Assembly: GCF_003269065.1 (NCBI RefSeq)
Contig: NZ_QLTA01000027.1
Location: 1 to 64,000 of the forward strand
Source of the DNA: Paracidovorax anthurii
Lineage (GTDB): Bacteria > Pseudomonadota > Gammaproteobacteria > Burkholderiales > Burkholderiaceae_C
Direction: 5' to 3'
DNA: 64,000 bases
Made by a program: the position numbers and the translations under genes. Shown one piece after another: positions 62,740 through 64,000 of the stretch. Under the pieces are notes generated by a model. It had not been told where the DNA came from, did no database searches, and saw nothing but the letters and a program-made list of their open reading frames with translations. Every line of letters begins with the position of its first letter. The stretch's first letter is position 1.

Positions 62740-64000
62740 TCAGTGGCAACCCGGTCCGCCGAAGTAGAAGCCGCCGGTCGTCATCTCGGGCGACGGGGTG
62801 GTGCGGCTCACGCCGGTATAGGCTCCGTCGTAGCTCAGCCCCGCCACTGCAATGGTGTAGCAACGGGGGTCAGGGACAGAGAAGTTCGCCAGGTTGGTGA
62901 CGGCATATGCCTTCAGGCTGTCGTCGATGTAGAAATGATTGGCTTGGAACGCCGCCTGCCTGTAGCCACTGGCGGCGAATGCGCCGCTGCCCATGGGAAG
63001 GCTCGCAGAGCCGTCATCGGGGGAGGCTTCACCGCCGGCGCTGATGACGATCGACGCGCTGGGCGATGCCAGATCGCCCCTGTAGAGGTTGGCCTTGTAA
63101 TAACCAATCCAATTGCCATCGACATTCAACCACCAGTTGCCGTCCTGGTTCCGCTCGAACGCCACCTTCACCACGCCCTGTGCGCCATTCTTCACGCTGT
63201 AGCGGTTGGGTGCAAAAGCAACGCCGAACACGTTCCCCGAGGCGGTCTGAACGAACTGGCCGCATTCCAGGTTGTGGCAACCGGTGGTGGCATAGCCGTC
63301 CTGGGTGGAGTAGATGAAAAGGATTGACTTATCCCCCCATTTCGAATAACTCGGTCGCCGCTGCCAGCCAACCTCCAAGGTCTGCTTGAAGTCTCTGCTG
63401 TTGATCCATATCTGGCTGATCGACATTTGGTCGATCCCCGTCGCAAAGGCCGGACTCCAGATATTGAGGTCTGCACCGGCACCCGCGATGAGAGCACCTC
63501 TGGTATCCATGTACGTTGTCGCGTAGTGATGCCCTGCGGTGGGATCGTCGGCAGCGGCAACCGGCAAGGCTTCCGGTGGGCGAGGGGCCGCCCCCTTGCT
63601 CAGGAACTTTTTCAAGGTCGCGAACTGCGTCACCTGGTCGAGGCCGATGCGTTCAAGCGGAATCGTCCCGCGTGGGCATTGCTCGCCTGCCGTCAAATCA
63701 CCCGCGGCCGCTCCGTGAGGGTTCGCAGGGGGCGGACTCGCGACGGCGCTGCCATCGCGCAGCCCGGGCTGTTCACCCACGGGGATGCAATCGGAGATGG
63801 CTCCGTCCTGCTTCAACGATTTCACCACGGTCACGCCGTTGTAGCGGTTCTGCAGGTAGCGCTTCATCTCCAGGAACGCAGGCTCACCCGCAACGCCGGA
63901 AGATGGGAGCATCTGCTGGTAGGTCGCGGCATTCAAGGCCATCAGGAACTGGGTGAACTCGGCCGTAGTGGATGCTGTCTTGCCGTCCTGCAGCAGCGTT
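62740..64000 (-). CDS. Secreted neprosin-domain protein, copy 3 (cut by window edge)
   Basis: This third copy is open from its stop codon to the right edge; its signal peptide lies outside the window. It matches the others across the proregion (FLEMKRYLQNRYNGVTVV, CIPVGEQPGLRDGSAVA) and the neprosin domain (MSISQIWINSRDFKQTLEVGWQ, GCHNLECGQFVQTASGNVFGVAF, GNWIGYYKANLY, GGEASPDD, GFYFGGPGCH). Both glutamate contexts are kept. One Tyr/Gly is missing in YRGDLAS where others have YTGGDLAS. No stop interrupts it within the window, so it is presumed functional. Confidence 0.85.
   Translation of the reverse strand, partial: TLLQDGKTASTTAEFTQFLMALNAATYQQMLPSSGVAGEPAFLEMKRYLQNRYNGVTVVKSLKQDGAISDCIPVGEQPGLRDGSAVASPPPANPHGAAAGDLTAGEQCPRGTIPLERIGLDQVTQFATLKKFLSKGAAPRPPEALPVAAADDPTAGHHYATTYMDTRGALIAGAGADLNIWSPAFATGIDQMSISQIWINSRDFKQTLEVGWQRRPSYSKWGDKSILFIYSTQDGYATTGCHNLECGQFVQTASGNVFGVAFAPNRYSVKNGAQGVVKVAFERNQDGNWWLNVDGNWIGYYKANLYRGDLASPSASIVISAGGEASPDDGSASLPMGSGAFAASGYRQAAFQANHFYIDDSLKAYAVTNLANFSVPDPRCYTIAVAGLSYDGAYTGVSRTTPSPEMTTGGFYFGGPGCH

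Noticed and set aside
60640-62740. Plant-inducible promoter box (TTCGB-N15-TTCGB) upstream of the neprosin genes
   Set aside because: I looked on the minus strand in both upstream segments and found no matching pair.

Overview
The window is high-GC DNA from a betaproteobacterium, most likely a Comamonadaceae member of the Acidovorax/Paracidovorax group. This is an inference from the gene arrangements (split sulfur-assimilation clusters, thiOSGE behind a TPP riboswitch, a FimV-like protein, neprosin-type secreted proteins) and from dispersed repeats. No search could be run. I see no rRNA, tRNA, CRISPR array or prophage.

Layout. 1-1670: two insertion sequences, a cut IS5/IS903-type element and a complete IS1595-type element with matching target duplications. 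1693-4106: a YeeE/YedE sulfur-compound transporter and a secreted rhodanese. 4262-9956: a TetR regulator divergent from two alpha/beta hydrolases, an Old Yellow Enzyme, a short-chain dehydrogenase and a quinone-oxidoreductase-like enzyme, with twin operator-like sites between regulator and operon. 9981-19937: a long minus-strand sulfur-scavenging block (sulfate-binding protein, ssuE, two ssuA-type binding proteins, a small ORF, ssuD, a VOC protein, ssuC, ssuB, a molybdate-type TOBE protein, a Bug-type binding protein) ending at cysB. 20169-23761: yggX, mnmC and an MFS transporter. 24048-31031: sulfate assimilation (TauE-like exporter, cysI, DUF934, cysD, cysN) followed by ferredoxin fdxA and a flavoprotein reductase. 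Neither cysH nor cysC is present here.

31290-41136 is the most unusual region: a minus-strand RiPP (TOMM, thiazole/oxazole-modified microcin) cluster. It has a giant kinase/cyclase-like/ATPase/TPR protein, a precursor built of two tandem leader-like units ending in YPFTC, an LCM-type methyltransferase, a fused cyclodehydratase (leader-binding part plus YcaO), an FHA protein with a helix-turn-helix-like C-terminus, a lipoprotein and a hypothetical protein. Kinase plus FHA suggests phosphorylation-controlled production of a modified peptide.

41168-45425: thiamine genes (thiD divergent from a TPP riboswitch and thiO-thiS-thiG-thiE). 45538-53692: a FimV-like protein, then an acyl-CoA degradation group (3-hydroxyacyl-CoA dehydrogenase, enoyl-CoA hydratase, Crp/Fnr regulator, APH-type protein, acyl-CoA dehydrogenase). 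53733-58748: a Tat-type PLP enzyme next to a penicillin-acylase-family hydrolase (recalling PvdN/PvdQ), and an adenylate cyclase with an FHA domain. 59203-64000: a tandem array of three neprosin-domain secreted proteins. The first is broken by a stop codon and the third runs off the window; in plant-associated bacteria such proteins could be secreted prolyl endopeptidases.

Short dispersed repeats are a second theme: an ATAGC...ACGGCGACATGG element occurs about five times and supplies start or stop codons to three genes.
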